A stretch of 64,000 nt of DNA from Blautia hydrogenotrophica DSM 10507 (GTDB taxonomy: Bacteria; Bacillota; Clostridia; Lachnospirales; Lachnospiraceae), in assembly GCF_034356035.1 (NCBI RefSeq), contig NZ_CP136423.1, positions 3,224,001 through 3,288,000 of the forward strand, written 5' to 3'. The notes below the pieces were generated by a model. It was not told where the DNA came from and did not search any database. It saw only the letters and a list, made by a program, of their open reading frames with translations. Position numbers and translations under genes: made by a program. Below, in pieces: positions 32,464 through 41,153 of this stretch (positions within the stretch are counted from its first letter, which is position 1; the number at the start of each line of letters is the position of its first letter).

Positions 32464-33420
32464 TTGACATATTTTACAACTGTAACCGGTGACATGCCTG
32501 CACAAGAGATGGGGCATTGCCAGCCGCATGAACACGTCTACATCGTTGAGACCCCGGCGCTTCTGACTCATCCGGAGCTTCGCCTGACAAATCTCGCCGC
32601 GTCCATCGAGGAACTCAAACTATATCGAATAGCTGGAGGTACGACCCTCGTGGATGCAAACCCATTGGCGACAGGGCGGGATGCTCTGGCCTTGCAGGAG
32701 GCATCTTTGACTTCAGGAGTAAAGATCATCTCCTCCACAGGTTACCACATCCCTGTCTTTTACCGACCGGACCACTGGATTTGGACTGCATCGGAGGAGA
32801 CCCTGACGGATTTATTCGTCAGAGAGCTAACCGAAGGAATGTTCTTAGGAGGCTGTTATCAATGGCCCAAATATCAGACTTCCATCAAAGCCGGCCTGGT
32901 CAAAGCGATGCTGACCGAGGAAGGAGTCAGCGGACGTACCGAGACTCTATTACGGGCAGCCGGACAGGCAGCAGTCATAGGCAAAGCCTCTCTGATGCTG
33001 CACACGGAATACGGCAAAGGAGCACTAGAAGCCATTGAACTTTTGAGGGAATTAGGTCTTGCCCCTGACCAGATTTTGATCTGTCACGTGGACCGCCAAG
33101 CAAACGATTACCGAATCCACGAAAAAATCGCAGACACCGGAGTCTTCCTGGAATATGACACCATCACCTTATTTGAGTTTCACGACAATGAAGCGGAGAT
33201 TCAGCTTTTAGAGCATATGCTTCAACGAGGATATGAAAAGCAGCTCCTTCTCTCCACAGACCCCACAGCCGATCGGCTGAAATCCTACGGCGGTTCTGTG
33301 GGAATGGACTACCTTCTAACGGTATTCCTGCCCATGCTGGAAGATCACGGCTTCTCTCAAAAGCTGCTGCAAACCATCACCCGTGAAAATCCAATACGTG
33401 CCCTATGTAAACGTACCTAA
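32464..33420 (+). CDS. Phosphotriesterase-family amidohydrolase (Php/lactonase-like)
   Basis: A 318-residue TIM-barrel metal hydrolase. First metal motif Q-P-H-E-H-V near 20-25; later S-S-T-G-Y-H near 90; L-M-L-H-T-E-Y near 178; I-C-H-V-D-R near 206; and the catalytic Asp in L-S-T-D-P-T near 266. The start is a TTG at 32464 behind AAAGGAGG. First gene of an operon with a ribose-type ABC importer under an RpiR regulator, so it probably acts on an imported sugar lactone, ester or phosphate. The carbamylated lysine of true phosphotriesterases was not located with certainty. Confidence 0.83.
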   Translation: MTYFTTVTGDMPAQEMGHCQPHEHVYIVETPALLTHPELRLTNLAASIEELKLYRIAGGTTLVDANPLATGRDALALQEASLTSGVKIISSTGYHIPVFYRPDHWIWTASEETLTDLFVRELTEGMFLGGCYQWPKYQTSIKAGLVKAMLTEEGVSGRTETLLRAAGQAAVIGKASLMLHTEYGKGALEAIELLRELGLAPDQILICHVDRQANDYRIHEKIADTGVFLEYDTITLFEFHDNEAEIQLLEHMLQRGYEKQLLLSTDPTADRLKSYGGSVGMDYLLTVFLPMLEDHGFSQKLLQTITRENPIRALCKRT

Positions 33421-33539
33421 AGCGGCTCACTTTACACACCGCCGCTAACATAAAGGAATTGCTCCCGGTGCTTCTTCGCACTTAGACAGTGCCAAAAAGA
33501 CTCCGAGAGTACCTACTAAACAACAAGGAGGAAAAAGAA

Positions 33540-34658
33540 ATGAAGAAAAAACTTGCAGTATTATTATGTGCGTCCATGCTGGGTACAGCCCTGACTGCCT
33601 GCGGTTCCAACAGTTCCAGTGACCAGACAGCCTCTTCTTCCACAGAAGAAAGCAAATGGGCGTCCACCGAGGAGACCTTTGACCCTCTGACAGTGGAGGA
33701 TGCCGTCACCTTTGAGGAACTCAGAGAATCCAATGGTGCCATCACCAAGTCTTCCGACGAATACAGCTTCGCAGGAAATGTTAAAGCTTTTGAAAACGTA
33801 GTCTGGCAAGAAATTGCAAACGGCTACGAAGGTTTTGCCGAAGACGCCACTGCTGCCGGCTGCAAACTCTCCGTCGATACCACCTCTCCTATGGGCGAGA
33901 GTGATGAAGAGGGACAACTTTCCATTTTGAAAGATCAGGTGAGAAAAGGTGTGAATGCAGTCCTCCTCTCCCCGATCTCCGACGCAAACTGCCTACCCGG
34001 CATCGAGGCGGCACATGAGGCCGATATCCCTGTCTACGCAGTCAACAACGAGTTTAACGGAGCAGATATGTTCGTAGGCCCCAATTCCCTAGAACAAGGG
34101 CAGCTCGCCGCCGAATGGGTAAATGAAAAACTAGGCGGCTCCGGAGACGTGGCTATCGTCATGGGAATGGCAAAAACCGCCGTGACACGAAACCGGACGC
34201 AAGGCTTTGAGGAATGGTTCGCAGACAACGATTCCGACATCCAGGTGGTAGCAAAACAAAATGCGGATTGGGACCGTTCTCAGGCCAAGGACGTTGCCGC
34301 CACCTTCCTGAAAACCTACCCTGACCTGAAGGCCATCTTCTGTAACAATGACGTGATGGCCCTGGGCGTCATCGAAGCTGTCAAAGAAGCGGATTTAACT
34401 CTAAACAAAGATATCTACGTAATCGGCTGCGATGGTCAGTCAGAAGCCTATGACTCCATCCGTGCCAATGAAATGGCAGCAACCATAGATACCTTCCCAT
34501 ACTACGAAGGTTACATGGCCGCTGAAGTATGCTACCGCTCACTGATCGGTCAGACTGTTCCTCGCGTCGTATTTACACCGAGCAAGATGCTAGATTCTAC
34601 CAATGTAGACAACACTCCAGAAGAAAACATTGGCTGGACAGACCCTGTGTTTGAATAA
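33540..34658 (+). CDS. Sugar ABC transporter substrate-binding lipoprotein (RbsB-type)
   Basis: A 372-residue type-1 periplasmic-binding protein. Signal peptide with lipobox L-T-A-C-G (Cys near 20), a Ser/Thr-rich linker, then the two-lobed binding domain (about 65-350) with D-V-A-I-V-M-G-M, C-N-N-D-V-M-A-L-G and V-I-G-C-D-G-Q. The ATG at 33540 lies behind AAGGAGGAAAAAG. It is followed by a terminator hairpin (34680) before the ATPase gene, an arrangement that raises binding-protein mRNA over transporter mRNA. Ligand unknown. Confidence 0.93.
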   Translation: MKKKLAVLLCASMLGTALTACGSNSSSDQTASSSTEESKWASTEETFDPLTVEDAVTFEELRESNGAITKSSDEYSFAGNVKAFENVVWQEIANGYEGFAEDATAAGCKLSVDTTSPMGESDEEGQLSILKDQVRKGVNAVLLSPISDANCLPGIEAAHEADIPVYAVNNEFNGADMFVGPNSLEQGQLAAEWVNEKLGGSGDVAIVMGMAKTAVTRNRTQGFEEWFADNDSDIQVVAKQNADWDRSQAKDVAATFLKTYPDLKAIFCNNDVMALGVIEAVKEADLTLNKDIYVIGCDGQSEAYDSIRANEMAATIDTFPYYEGYMAAEVCYRSLIGQTVPRVVFTPSKMLDSTNVDNTPEENIGWTDPVFE

Positions 34659-34679
34659 AACGGGGAAAAGCTATACATC

Positions 34680-34718
34680 ACAGGGGGCAGTCCGCCGGGC
34701 TGTTCCCCTGTTCGTTTT
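34680..34718 (+). terminator. Intrinsic terminator inside the PTE-ABC operon
   Basis: ACAGGGG...CCCCTGT stem with inner CAG/CTG (34680-34711) followed by TTCGTTTT. It lies 21 bp past the binding-protein stop, so it probably reduces expression of the ATPase and permease. Confidence 0.8.
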
Positions 34719-34745
34719 GTAATAGGAAAGACTTTGTTCTATACA
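34719..34745 (+). repeat. Remnant of the terminator-docked repeat on the plus strand (copy K)
   Basis: GTAATAGGAAAGACTTTG directly after the T-tract matches the first bases of the family (GTAATAGGAAAGACCTTG). The remainder is lost. Here both the gene and the repeat are on the plus strand, so orientation follows the terminator. Confidence 0.6.
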
Positions 34746-34787
34746 AAAATACATTCTGAAAATATCCCGATAGAAAGGAGGATTACT

Positions 34788-36281
34788 GTGGAAGACACAA
34801 TGATTCGATTTGAACATATCAGCAAAAATTTCCCCGGTGTCCGCGCCTTAAAAGATGTCTCTTTTTCAGTCAGACCAGGAGAAATTCACGCTCTGTTGGG
34901 AGAGAACGGCGCCGGAAAGTCCACGCTGCTGAACATACTTCACGGCGTCTATACAGCCACCCAAGGACAGATCTGGATAGACAATCAGGCAGTAAATTTC
35001 ACCAGCCCAGTGGACGCCCTGAATTTCGGTATCGCTAAGGTCCATCAGGAAATCCACATGGTAGACTGCCTGAATGTGGGACAGAACATTGCCCTGGGAT
35101 TTGAGAAACAAAAGCGCGGAATGCTAGATTACAAAGAAATCTACCGAAAAACCGATGAAATCCTGAAACGCCTAGGCTGCAAATTCAGCAGCCAGGACAG
35201 CCTAAGTGGGCTGAGTGTGGGAGAACTACAGATGATTGCCATCGCAAAATCCCTGTACCACCAGGCCAAAGTTATCTCTTTTGATGAACCCACCGCTTCT
35301 TTGTCCAATGTGGAAATTGAAAAACTGTTTGAGGTAATGCGCAGCCTGAAGGAACAGGGAATCACCCTTCTGTTTATCAGTCACAAATTGGATGAGATTT
35401 TCGAGATGTGCGACCGCGTCAGCATTCTCAGAGATGGGACCTACATCATGACAGCCGACATCTCAGATATTACAAAAGAAGAATTGATTCAAAACATGGT
35501 AGGCAGAGATGTCTCCAGCTACGCAGTACGTCAAAAGCCTTCTTGTGTCTCGAAGGAAGTGGTTTTAAAAGCCGACCACTTGTGCGGTGAAGGCTTTTCC
35601 GACATCAGCTTTGAGCTTCACAAAGGTGAAATTCTCGGTTTTTCTGGTCTAGTAGGTGCGAAGCGGACAGAAGTCATGAGAGCAGTCTTCGGCGTGGATA
35701 AGCGCACCGGCGGAGATATCTATATTAAAGGCCAAAAAGTGAATCCCCATTCCCCTCAAGAAGCTCTACGACACGGTATCGGCCTGATCTCCGAAAACCG
35801 TAAAACAGAGGGGTTCGTACCCATCATGAGTAATGCCATGAATATGGCCCTGGCCTCTCTTTCCTCTTTTTACAAAGGAGGGCGGCTGAATCAAGGACTT
35901 ATTACCAAAAGCTTCCAGCACTTCGGAAACCAGGTGCAGCTCAATATTATGGACCCTGACTATCTGACTCAAAATCTCTCAGGGGGAAACCAGCAGAAAG
36001 TCATCCTGGCCAAATGGCTGGCCACAGATGTGGATATCCTGATTTTTGATGAACCCACCAAGGGCGTGGATGTGGGCGCGAAAGCAGAGATCTACTCTCT
36101 GATGGAGGATTTCGTGGCGTCTGGAAAATCCATTATCATGATCTCCTCTGAGTTGCCCGAAGTGATCGGAATGAGTGACAGAATTATCGTATTGAAGGAA
36201 GGACGCATGTCCGCAGAAGTCAGCCGGGAAGAATTCCAGGAAGCTGTACTGCTAAGCCATGCGATGGGTGAAAAGCTATGA
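34788..36281 (+). CDS. Sugar ABC transporter ATPase, duplicated (RbsA/MglA-type)
   Basis: A 497-residue protein with two ATPase halves. The first has G-E-N-G-A-G-K-S-T near 42-50, L-S-V-G-E-L-Q near 141 and the D-E-P-T-A-S-L Walker B; the second has a degenerate P-loop (G-L-V-G-A-K-R-T) and L-S-G-G-N-Q-Q-K near 402, as usual in this family. The start is a GTG at 34788 after AAAGGAGGATTACT. It energises import with the permease that overlaps its stop by 4 bp. Confidence 0.94.
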   Translation: MEDTMIRFEHISKNFPGVRALKDVSFSVRPGEIHALLGENGAGKSTLLNILHGVYTATQGQIWIDNQAVNFTSPVDALNFGIAKVHQEIHMVDCLNVGQNIALGFEKQKRGMLDYKEIYRKTDEILKRLGCKFSSQDSLSGLSVGELQMIAIAKSLYHQAKVISFDEPTASLSNVEIEKLFEVMRSLKEQGITLLFISHKLDEIFEMCDRVSILRDGTYIMTADISDITKEELIQNMVGRDVSSYAVRQKPSCVSKEVVLKADHLCGEGFSDISFELHKGEILGFSGLVGAKRTEVMRAVFGVDKRTGGDIYIKGQKVNPHSPQEALRHGIGLISENRKTEGFVPIMSNAMNMALASLSSFYKGGRLNQGLITKSFQHFGNQVQLNIMDPDYLTQNLSGGNQQKVILAKWLATDVDILIFDEPTKGVDVGAKAEIYSLMEDFVASGKSIIMISSELPEVIGMSDRIIVLKEGRMSAEVSREEFQEAVLLSHAMGEKL

Positions 36282-37252
36282 ACAATCTGAAAAAATATGC
36301 CAAAGGATACATCCGTGAACTCACTACTTTGCTGGCACTGGCAGCAATCGTGGTCATCTTCTCAATTATCGCTCCCAGATATCTAGAAATCGGCAATCTG
36401 ATGGATATCGTGGAACAAGGAACTGTAAACGGTTTTCTGGCCATTGGAGTCACCTGCGCCATCATCACCGGTGGCATTGATCTGTCCGTGGGCTCTGCCA
36501 TGGCCGTCTGTGTCGTGACCTGTGGTCGTCTGGCTGTGGCAGGAGTCCCGCCTGTTCTAGTCTGTGTGATTGGCCTTGCCTTAGGAGCTTTCATAGGACT
36601 CATCAATGGTCTTTTAATCACGAAGATGAACCTCCAACCCTTTATCGCCACAATGGGCACAAACAGTGTGCTGCGCGGTGTCGCCTACCTGATTACCGGC
36701 GGTTGGCCGGTTCTGAACATTCCTAGCAGTTACCGGGATATTTTTCAGTTCTCTTTAGTTCCGAATTTAAGAATGTCCATGATCTTTCTCATCCTCATGG
36801 CAGTCATTTATTCTTTCGTGCTGAAACGCAGAAAAACCGGTATTTATATCTATTCCATCGGCTCTAACGAAGAGGCCACGAAGCTCTCCGGCGTAAACAC
36901 TAATCGCTGTAAAATCACTGCCTACATGCTGTGCAGCATGGGCGCGGCCATGGCCGGCATGGTTACTCTGGCCCGTCTAGGAACCGGCGAACCCACCTGT
37001 GGAGAAGGCTATGAGCTGAACGCCATTGCGGCGGCAGCCATCGGAGGCGCCAGTCTGGCCGGGGGAAAGGGCACGATTTTAGGAACCGTTTTGGGCGCAT
37101 TGATTCTCTCTGCTTTGAAGATTGGCCTGGTAGTCGTGGGAATGGACACCTTCTATCAGTACATAGCCACAGGCCTGATTATCATCGTAGCTGTATATTT
37201 CGAGACCATTCAGAAGAACCTCTCCAAAATAATGGGTAAAAAGAAAGCTTAA
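36278..37252 (+). CDS. Sugar ABC transporter permease (RbsC-type)
   Basis: A 324-residue membrane protein with about nine segments. The motif G-G-I-D-L-S-V-G-S near 68-76 and N-A-I-A-A-A-A-I-G-G-A-S-L-A-G-G near 248-263 are the conserved cytoplasmic loops of ribose-type permeases. It starts inside the ATPase stop (ATGA overlap), so the two are coupled. It is the only permease here and presumably acts as a homodimer, in contrast to the two-permease system of the arabinose regulon. It ends the operon. Confidence 0.94.
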   Translation: MNNLKKYAKGYIRELTTLLALAAIVVIFSIIAPRYLEIGNLMDIVEQGTVNGFLAIGVTCAIITGGIDLSVGSAMAVCVVTCGRLAVAGVPPVLVCVIGLALGAFIGLINGLLITKMNLQPFIATMGTNSVLRGVAYLITGGWPVLNIPSSYRDIFQFSLVPNLRMSMIFLILMAVIYSFVLKRRKTGIYIYSIGSNEEATKLSGVNTNRCKITAYMLCSMGAAMAGMVTLARLGTGEPTCGEGYELNAIAAAAIGGASLAGGKGTILGTVLGALILSALKIGLVVVGMDTFYQYIATGLIIIVAVYFETIQKNLSKIMGKKKA

Positions 37253-37256
37253 TTTA

Positions 37257-37272
37257 TGTGACCAAAGTCACA
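37257..37272. promoter_or_regulatory. Crp/Fnr-type palindrome upstream of thioredoxin
   Basis: TGTGACCAAAGTCACA, a perfect 6-4-6 inverted repeat, lies 110 bp before the thioredoxin start. A Crp/Fnr-family gene is present at 47840 in this window. The -10 of the thioredoxin promoter is not clear (TATTAT or CATACT nearby). Confidence 0.55.
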
Positions 37273-37381
37273 GAAACTTCTGAAATGCTTTGATATTATT
37301 TGGACATACTAAGAAAGAGTTCCGCAGCTGCGGAAGAAATAAATCATCAGAAAACTAATTCAAAGCAAAGGAGAGTACAAT

Positions 37382-37693
37382 ATGATAAATAATTTTAGAA
37401 CCCATAATTTTGAACAGGAAGTACTACAGTCCTCTCAGCCGGTCATGGTTGACTTCTGGGCCCCCTGGTGCAGTCATTGCCGCGCCTTAGAACCGGCATT
37501 GGAAGAATTCGCCCAGGATACCCCAAACTTGAAAATCGGTAAAGTCAACGTGGACGAAGAGCCTGAACTGGCCAAACAGTTCCGTGTCATGACGATTCCT
37601 ACCGTCCTCCTCATCCAAAATGGAAAAGTCCTGGAAAAGAAGATCGCTCCCGCTGAGCCTGAGGAGCTAGAAAAAATGCTGGAATCCCTATAA
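37382..37693 (+). CDS. Thioredoxin-like protein with W-C-S-H-C active site
   Basis: A 103-residue cytoplasmic thioredoxin fold: P-V-M-V-D-F-W-A-P-W-C-S-H-C (Cys 30 and 33), K-V-N-V-D-E-E-P near 54 and the cis-Pro loop M-T-I-P-T near 73. The dipeptide between the cysteines is Ser-His, not the usual Gly-Pro; such changes raise the redox potential and alter partner choice. AAAGGAGAG precedes the ATG. Monocistronic, with a Crp/Fnr-like palindrome upstream and a bidirectional terminator. No thioredoxin reductase is adjacent. Confidence 0.92.
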   Translation: MINNFRTHNFEQEVLQSSQPVMVDFWAPWCSHCRALEPALEEFAQDTPNLKIGKVNVDEEPELAKQFRVMTIPTVLLIQNGKVLEKKIAPAEPEELEKMLESL

Positions 37694-37709
37694 AAATAGC
37701 CCCCCTTAT

Positions 37710-37742
37710 ACGAAAAAAGCTGCCAAAAGCAGCTTTTTTCGT
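37710..37742. terminator. Bidirectional intrinsic terminator
   Basis: ACGAAAAAAGCTGC and GCAGCTTTTTTCGT form a perfect 14-bp stem between convergent thioredoxin and histidine kinase genes. T-runs lie on both strands. Confidence 0.9.
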
Positions 37743-37749
37743 GCCTAAT

Positions 37750-38634
37750 TTAATCCCCATTCTCAGGAAAGAAAACACGGATGCACAATTTCCCCTGAAC
37801 ATATTGCGCCGTGATCTCACCGCCCATGGACTCTGTAAGAGTTCTAGCAATGGATAGCCCCAGACCCGTGGATTTCGCAGCCGAGGTGACGGTGTAGAAA
37901 CGTTCAAACAGGCGCCCCACCTGTACTTCATCCAGAAGAGGAGCTTGATTGGAAAAAATCATCTCACCTTCAGACGTCAACGTGATCTCCAAATCCCCCT
38001 GGCTGTACTTAATGGCGTTGCTGACGACATTTCCCAACACACGAGACAGAGCATCTTGGTCCAGCATCCGTACAATCTTCTCTTCCGGTATGGTGATCTC
38101 TGGCACAATCCCGCCCTTTTTCAGCGCACCGTAATACACCGATACGCACTCTTCCAAAACCCGATTTGAAATCACCTCTTCCAGCACTATATCCTTTTCC
38201 GAAGTGATGACTGAATACCGAAACAACTCTTCCGTGAGCTTCTTCAGAGCCTCCGAACGGTCCCGTATCATCTTCAGATACCGATTCACATTCTTCGATT
38301 TTTCTTCCCGCTCCAACAAATCCAGATACCCGCAGATGGCTGTCAAAGGTGTGCGCAAATCATGAGAGATGTTCGTGACGGCCTCCTTTAGCTCCAAATC
38401 TCCGTTTTGAAGAGTCCTGCGCTCTTTTCTGAGCAATCTGAGCTGGCCGTTGATCTGGGCTGCCAGCCGTCTGACACGGCGATCTCCGCCCGACACGGTA
38501 ATCAACGTATTCGTATCCTCTTCCATTTTCTCTTGGAACTCTTCACACACCTCGTCTATTCCCCGCTGAAGGCAAAACAGCTTCACCCCCAAAAAGACAC
38601 AAACCAGGGCCAATATCACGCATAATATTATCAT
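37750..38634 (-). CDS. Sensor histidine kinase
   Basis: A 294-residue HisKA-type kinase. One N-terminal membrane segment (about 2-20), a short coiled cytoplasmic region, the phosphorylated His in I-S-H-D-L-R-T-P-L near 88-96, N-box V-V-S-N-A-I-K-Y near 206, and G-box S-T-G-L-G-L-S-I near 257. With almost no extracellular domain it is an intramembrane-sensing type, as in bacitracin/lantibiotic resistance systems. Its start overlaps the ABC permease stop (ATGA), so it is part of the response regulator-ABC-kinase operon. The paired response regulator is frameshifted. Confidence 0.93.
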   Translation of the reverse strand: MIILCVILALVCVFLGVKLFCLQRGIDEVCEEFQEKMEEDTNTLITVSGGDRRVRRLAAQINGQLRLLRKERRTLQNGDLELKEAVTNISHDLRTPLTAICGYLDLLEREEKSKNVNRYLKMIRDRSEALKKLTEELFRYSVITSEKDIVLEEVISNRVLEECVSVYYGALKKGGIVPEITIPEEKIVRMLDQDALSRVLGNVVSNAIKYSQGDLEITLTSEGEMIFSNQAPLLDEVQVGRLFERFYTVTSAAKSTGLGLSIARTLTESMGGEITAQYVQGKLCIRVFFPENGD

Positions 38635-39467
38635 TTTAAATCCTTTTTCCGAAAAAAGTATACTCCGCCTGCGGTGGTAATCACACAGAGTACCGCTGAG
38701 TACGCCAGCATTCGTTCATAGTGAGTTGGAGCCCACTGGGAGAGCTGCAAGGACTGCCCGGTAGGCAGAAAATCTTCCGCAAACTCAAAGACTGCTCTCT
38801 TCGTCCCCGTCAGATAATTGGGATTTGGCTCCGCCTCCTCTGTCACTACCTTCCCATTATTTTCATCCACATAGGAATAGCTCTCATAGACTTTCGGCTC
38901 CAGCAGCCTGGCATGGATATAGATCGAGAAGAACACAAATATGAAAAATCCAGCCAGCTCAATGACTGCCGCTGCCGCTTTATTCTGATTCAGCATACTC
39001 AACAGCGTAAAGATCGACGCCAGGGCAAAAGCCATCATCACACTCCCGAACAGAACTCTAAGCACAGATTCTAATGTGCTGTGAAGCCCTCCCAACAGAG
39101 GGATGCCAATTCCCAGAACCGCGGCGATATAGGCAGTTGCCAACAGCAGACTGACCACCATATTGACAATCAGATTGGACAGATAAATGCTGCTCCTGGA
39201 ATGTCCCACCACCAGTTTATTTCGGATGGTTCCGTCGCTGTACTCTTTGCCGATATACAAGCTGCTGAAAGCTGCCAGGAACATACCGATGTAGGTTCCA
39301 TAGCTGAACAGAGCGTCATCCACAGTAGCGCCGTATCCTCTGAATTTCATTGTCACATAATTGGAGATCACAAACAAAGCTCCTATTCCAAACATCACTG
39401 CCATACAAATCCAAAATGTCTTATCCTTTTTCAGCCTCGCAAAGCTTGCTCTCAGTAATCTACTCAT
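38631..39467 (-). CDS. ABC-2-type transporter permease
   Basis: A 278-residue membrane protein with about six segments and a large loop between segments 1 and 2, as in bacteriocin-immunity and BcrB-like exporters. The S-D-G-T-I-R-N-K-L-V-V-G motif near 76-87 is typical of ABC-2 permeases. The ATG at 39467 follows GGGAGGTGCCAGCC and overlaps the ATPase gene by 8 bp. It probably exports or expels a cell-envelope-active peptide together with the ATPase at 39460. Confidence 0.85.
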   Translation of the reverse strand: MSRLLRASFARLKKDKTFWICMAVMFGIGALFVISNYVTMKFRGYGATVDDALFSYGTYIGMFLAAFSSLYIGKEYSDGTIRNKLVVGHSRSSIYLSNLIVNMVVSLLLATAYIAAVLGIGIPLLGGLHSTLESVLRVLFGSVMMAFALASIFTLLSMLNQNKAAAAVIELAGFFIFVFFSIYIHARLLEPKVYESYSYVDENNGKVVTEEAEPNPNYLTGTKRAVFEFAEDFLPTGQSLQLSQWAPTHYERMLAYSAVLCVITTAGGVYFFRKKDLK

Positions 39468-40374
39468 GGCTGGCACCTCCCATCAGATTCACATAATAGC
39501 TCTCCAGACTCTCATCCTTCTCATGCAAAGACAGCACCTGACACTCTTCCTGCGCCAAGGCCAGCACAAGCTCTGAGATATTCAGTTCTCCGAACACATC
39601 TGCCTCATCCTCTGACACAATGCTGTATTCCAGCCTCATCTTATCCAGGACACAGGCCAGCGCCCTTGTATCAGAGACTGTCAGCCGAATACATTTTCTG
39701 CAAGCGTGTTCCAGTTCCTCGGCGCTGATCTCCCTCACAATCTGCCCCTGGTCGATGAAACCATAGTGGGTTGCCAGCCTGGAAAGTTCATCCAGAATGT
39801 GGCTGGAAATCAAAAATGTGATCTGTCTCTCCCTGTTCAATTTTAGAATCAATTCACGAATTTCGATGATTCCCTGAGGGTCCAGACCATTGACCGGTTC
39901 ATCCAAAATCAGAAAATCCGGATCGCCTGCCAGTGCGATGGCGATCCCCAGTCTTTGTTTCATACCCAGAGAAAAATTCTTCGCTTTTTTCTTTCCAGCG
40001 TCCTGAAGTCCCACCAGTTTTAACAGTTCCTGGATTCCCTCAAAGGAAGGCATTCCCAATACCAGATACTGCTCTCTTAGATTTTCCTCAGCGGTCAAAT
40101 CCAGATAGATGGACGGTGTCTCGACCACCGCTCCCATCCGCCGCCTGGCCTTTGAGATTCCCCCGTCAGTATTTTTCCTGCCATATAGAGAATACTCTCC
40201 ATTCGTGGGTTCCTGAAGCCCACAGATCAGACGAATCAACGTTGTCTTCCCTGCTCCGTTTTTTCCCACGAAACCGTAGATCGCTCCCTTTGGAACATGC
40301 ATATTCAAATTGTTTAAAGCCTTAAATTTACGATACTGTTTCGTCAAACCATTCGTACATAAGATGTATTCCAT
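39460..40374 (-). CDS. ABC transporter ATPase (BcrA-like)
   Basis: A 304-residue ATPase: Walker A G-K-N-G-A-G-K-T-T near 37-45, signature N-F-S-L-G-M-K-Q-R near 133, Walker B F-L-I-L-D-E-P-V near 156, and an extra C-terminal domain of about 90 residues as in the bacitracin/lantibiotic ATPases. AAAGGAGACAG precedes the ATG. It overlaps the permease gene and lies 89 bp behind the response regulator remnant. Function in antimicrobial peptide resistance or immunity is inferred from family and neighbours. Confidence 0.92.
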   Translation of the reverse strand: MEYILCTNGLTKQYRKFKALNNLNMHVPKGAIYGFVGKNGAGKTTLIRLICGLQEPTNGEYSLYGRKNTDGGISKARRRMGAVVETPSIYLDLTAEENLREQYLVLGMPSFEGIQELLKLVGLQDAGKKKAKNFSLGMKQRLGIAIALAGDPDFLILDEPVNGLDPQGIIEIRELILKLNRERQITFLISSHILDELSRLATHYGFIDQGQIVREISAEELEHACRKCIRLTVSDTRALACVLDKMRLEYSIVSEDEADVFGELNISELVLALAQEECQVLSLHEKDESLESYYVNLMGGASHE

Positions 40375-40463
40375 ATCTTCTGTCTCCTTTCCTGTACTGA
40401 CTGTAGTCTAACAGGACATGGTTAAGAAAGCGGTTAAGGAAACAGTAAAGATTTGGTAAAGAT

Positions 40464-41128
40464 TTATTCCTCTTTCAGCTTAAATCCAATTCCCCAGACT
40501 GCCTCAATATAGTCCTTTCCCGACGCCTGTCTTAACTTCCTTCTCAGATTGCTGATATGTACCTTCAAGGAGCTTTCTGTACAATCCGGCGTATCTTCGC
40601 TGACCAAATCCAAAAGCTGCGACTTCGTGAGTACCTGAGAGGGATTCTGCATCAGCCTACGAAAATCGCATACTCTGTTTTCGTCAGCCTCACCGGTTTC
40701 TCTCCCGCACGCACTTCGTGGGAATCCACTTCCAGGGTCAGCTCTTCGAAAGTCAAGGCTGCGGTTTTTCCTGACACGGCCGCATTCCTAAGCTGTACCG
40801 TCACCCGCGCCAGAAGCTCATCCATATCGAAGGGTTTTGTAATATAGTCCGCGGCGCCTTTTAACAAGAGACGGACTTTACCGCTTACCTCTGCTTTCGC
40901 GCTGAGGACAATCACCGGGATTCCTGTGATCTTCGACAGAACTTCCTCCCCGCTTAATCCTGGCAGCATCAAGTCCAGAAGGACCAGATCAGGGCTTTTC
41001 TGTTCCAAAAGAAGCAGCGCCTCCGTGCCTGAGTATGCCCGCCGCACCCCGTAGCCCTCCCGTCTGAGCATCTCTTCCAGCATATCTCCGATATAAATGT
41101 CATCGTCGATCACCATAATGTTTTTCAT
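40464..41128 (-). pseudogene. OmpR-family response regulator, broken by a frameshift
   Basis: The receiver domain (Asp pair near 8-9, phospho-Asp in L-V-L-L-D-L-M-L-P near 51, Lys in T-K-P-F-D near 98) and the start of the winged helix are in one frame ending at 40652. The rest of the DNA-binding domain, from L-M-Q-N-P-S-Q-V-L to the C-terminus, is in the next frame. A single missing base in or near the TTTT of the codons for Ile-Phe (about 40665) accounts for it. The combined length (about 221 aa) is normal. This may be a true recent mutation or a sequencing error; the other genes of the operon are intact. Confidence 0.85.
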
Positions 41129-41153
41129 AAAATTTTCACTCCCTCAAAATTTA

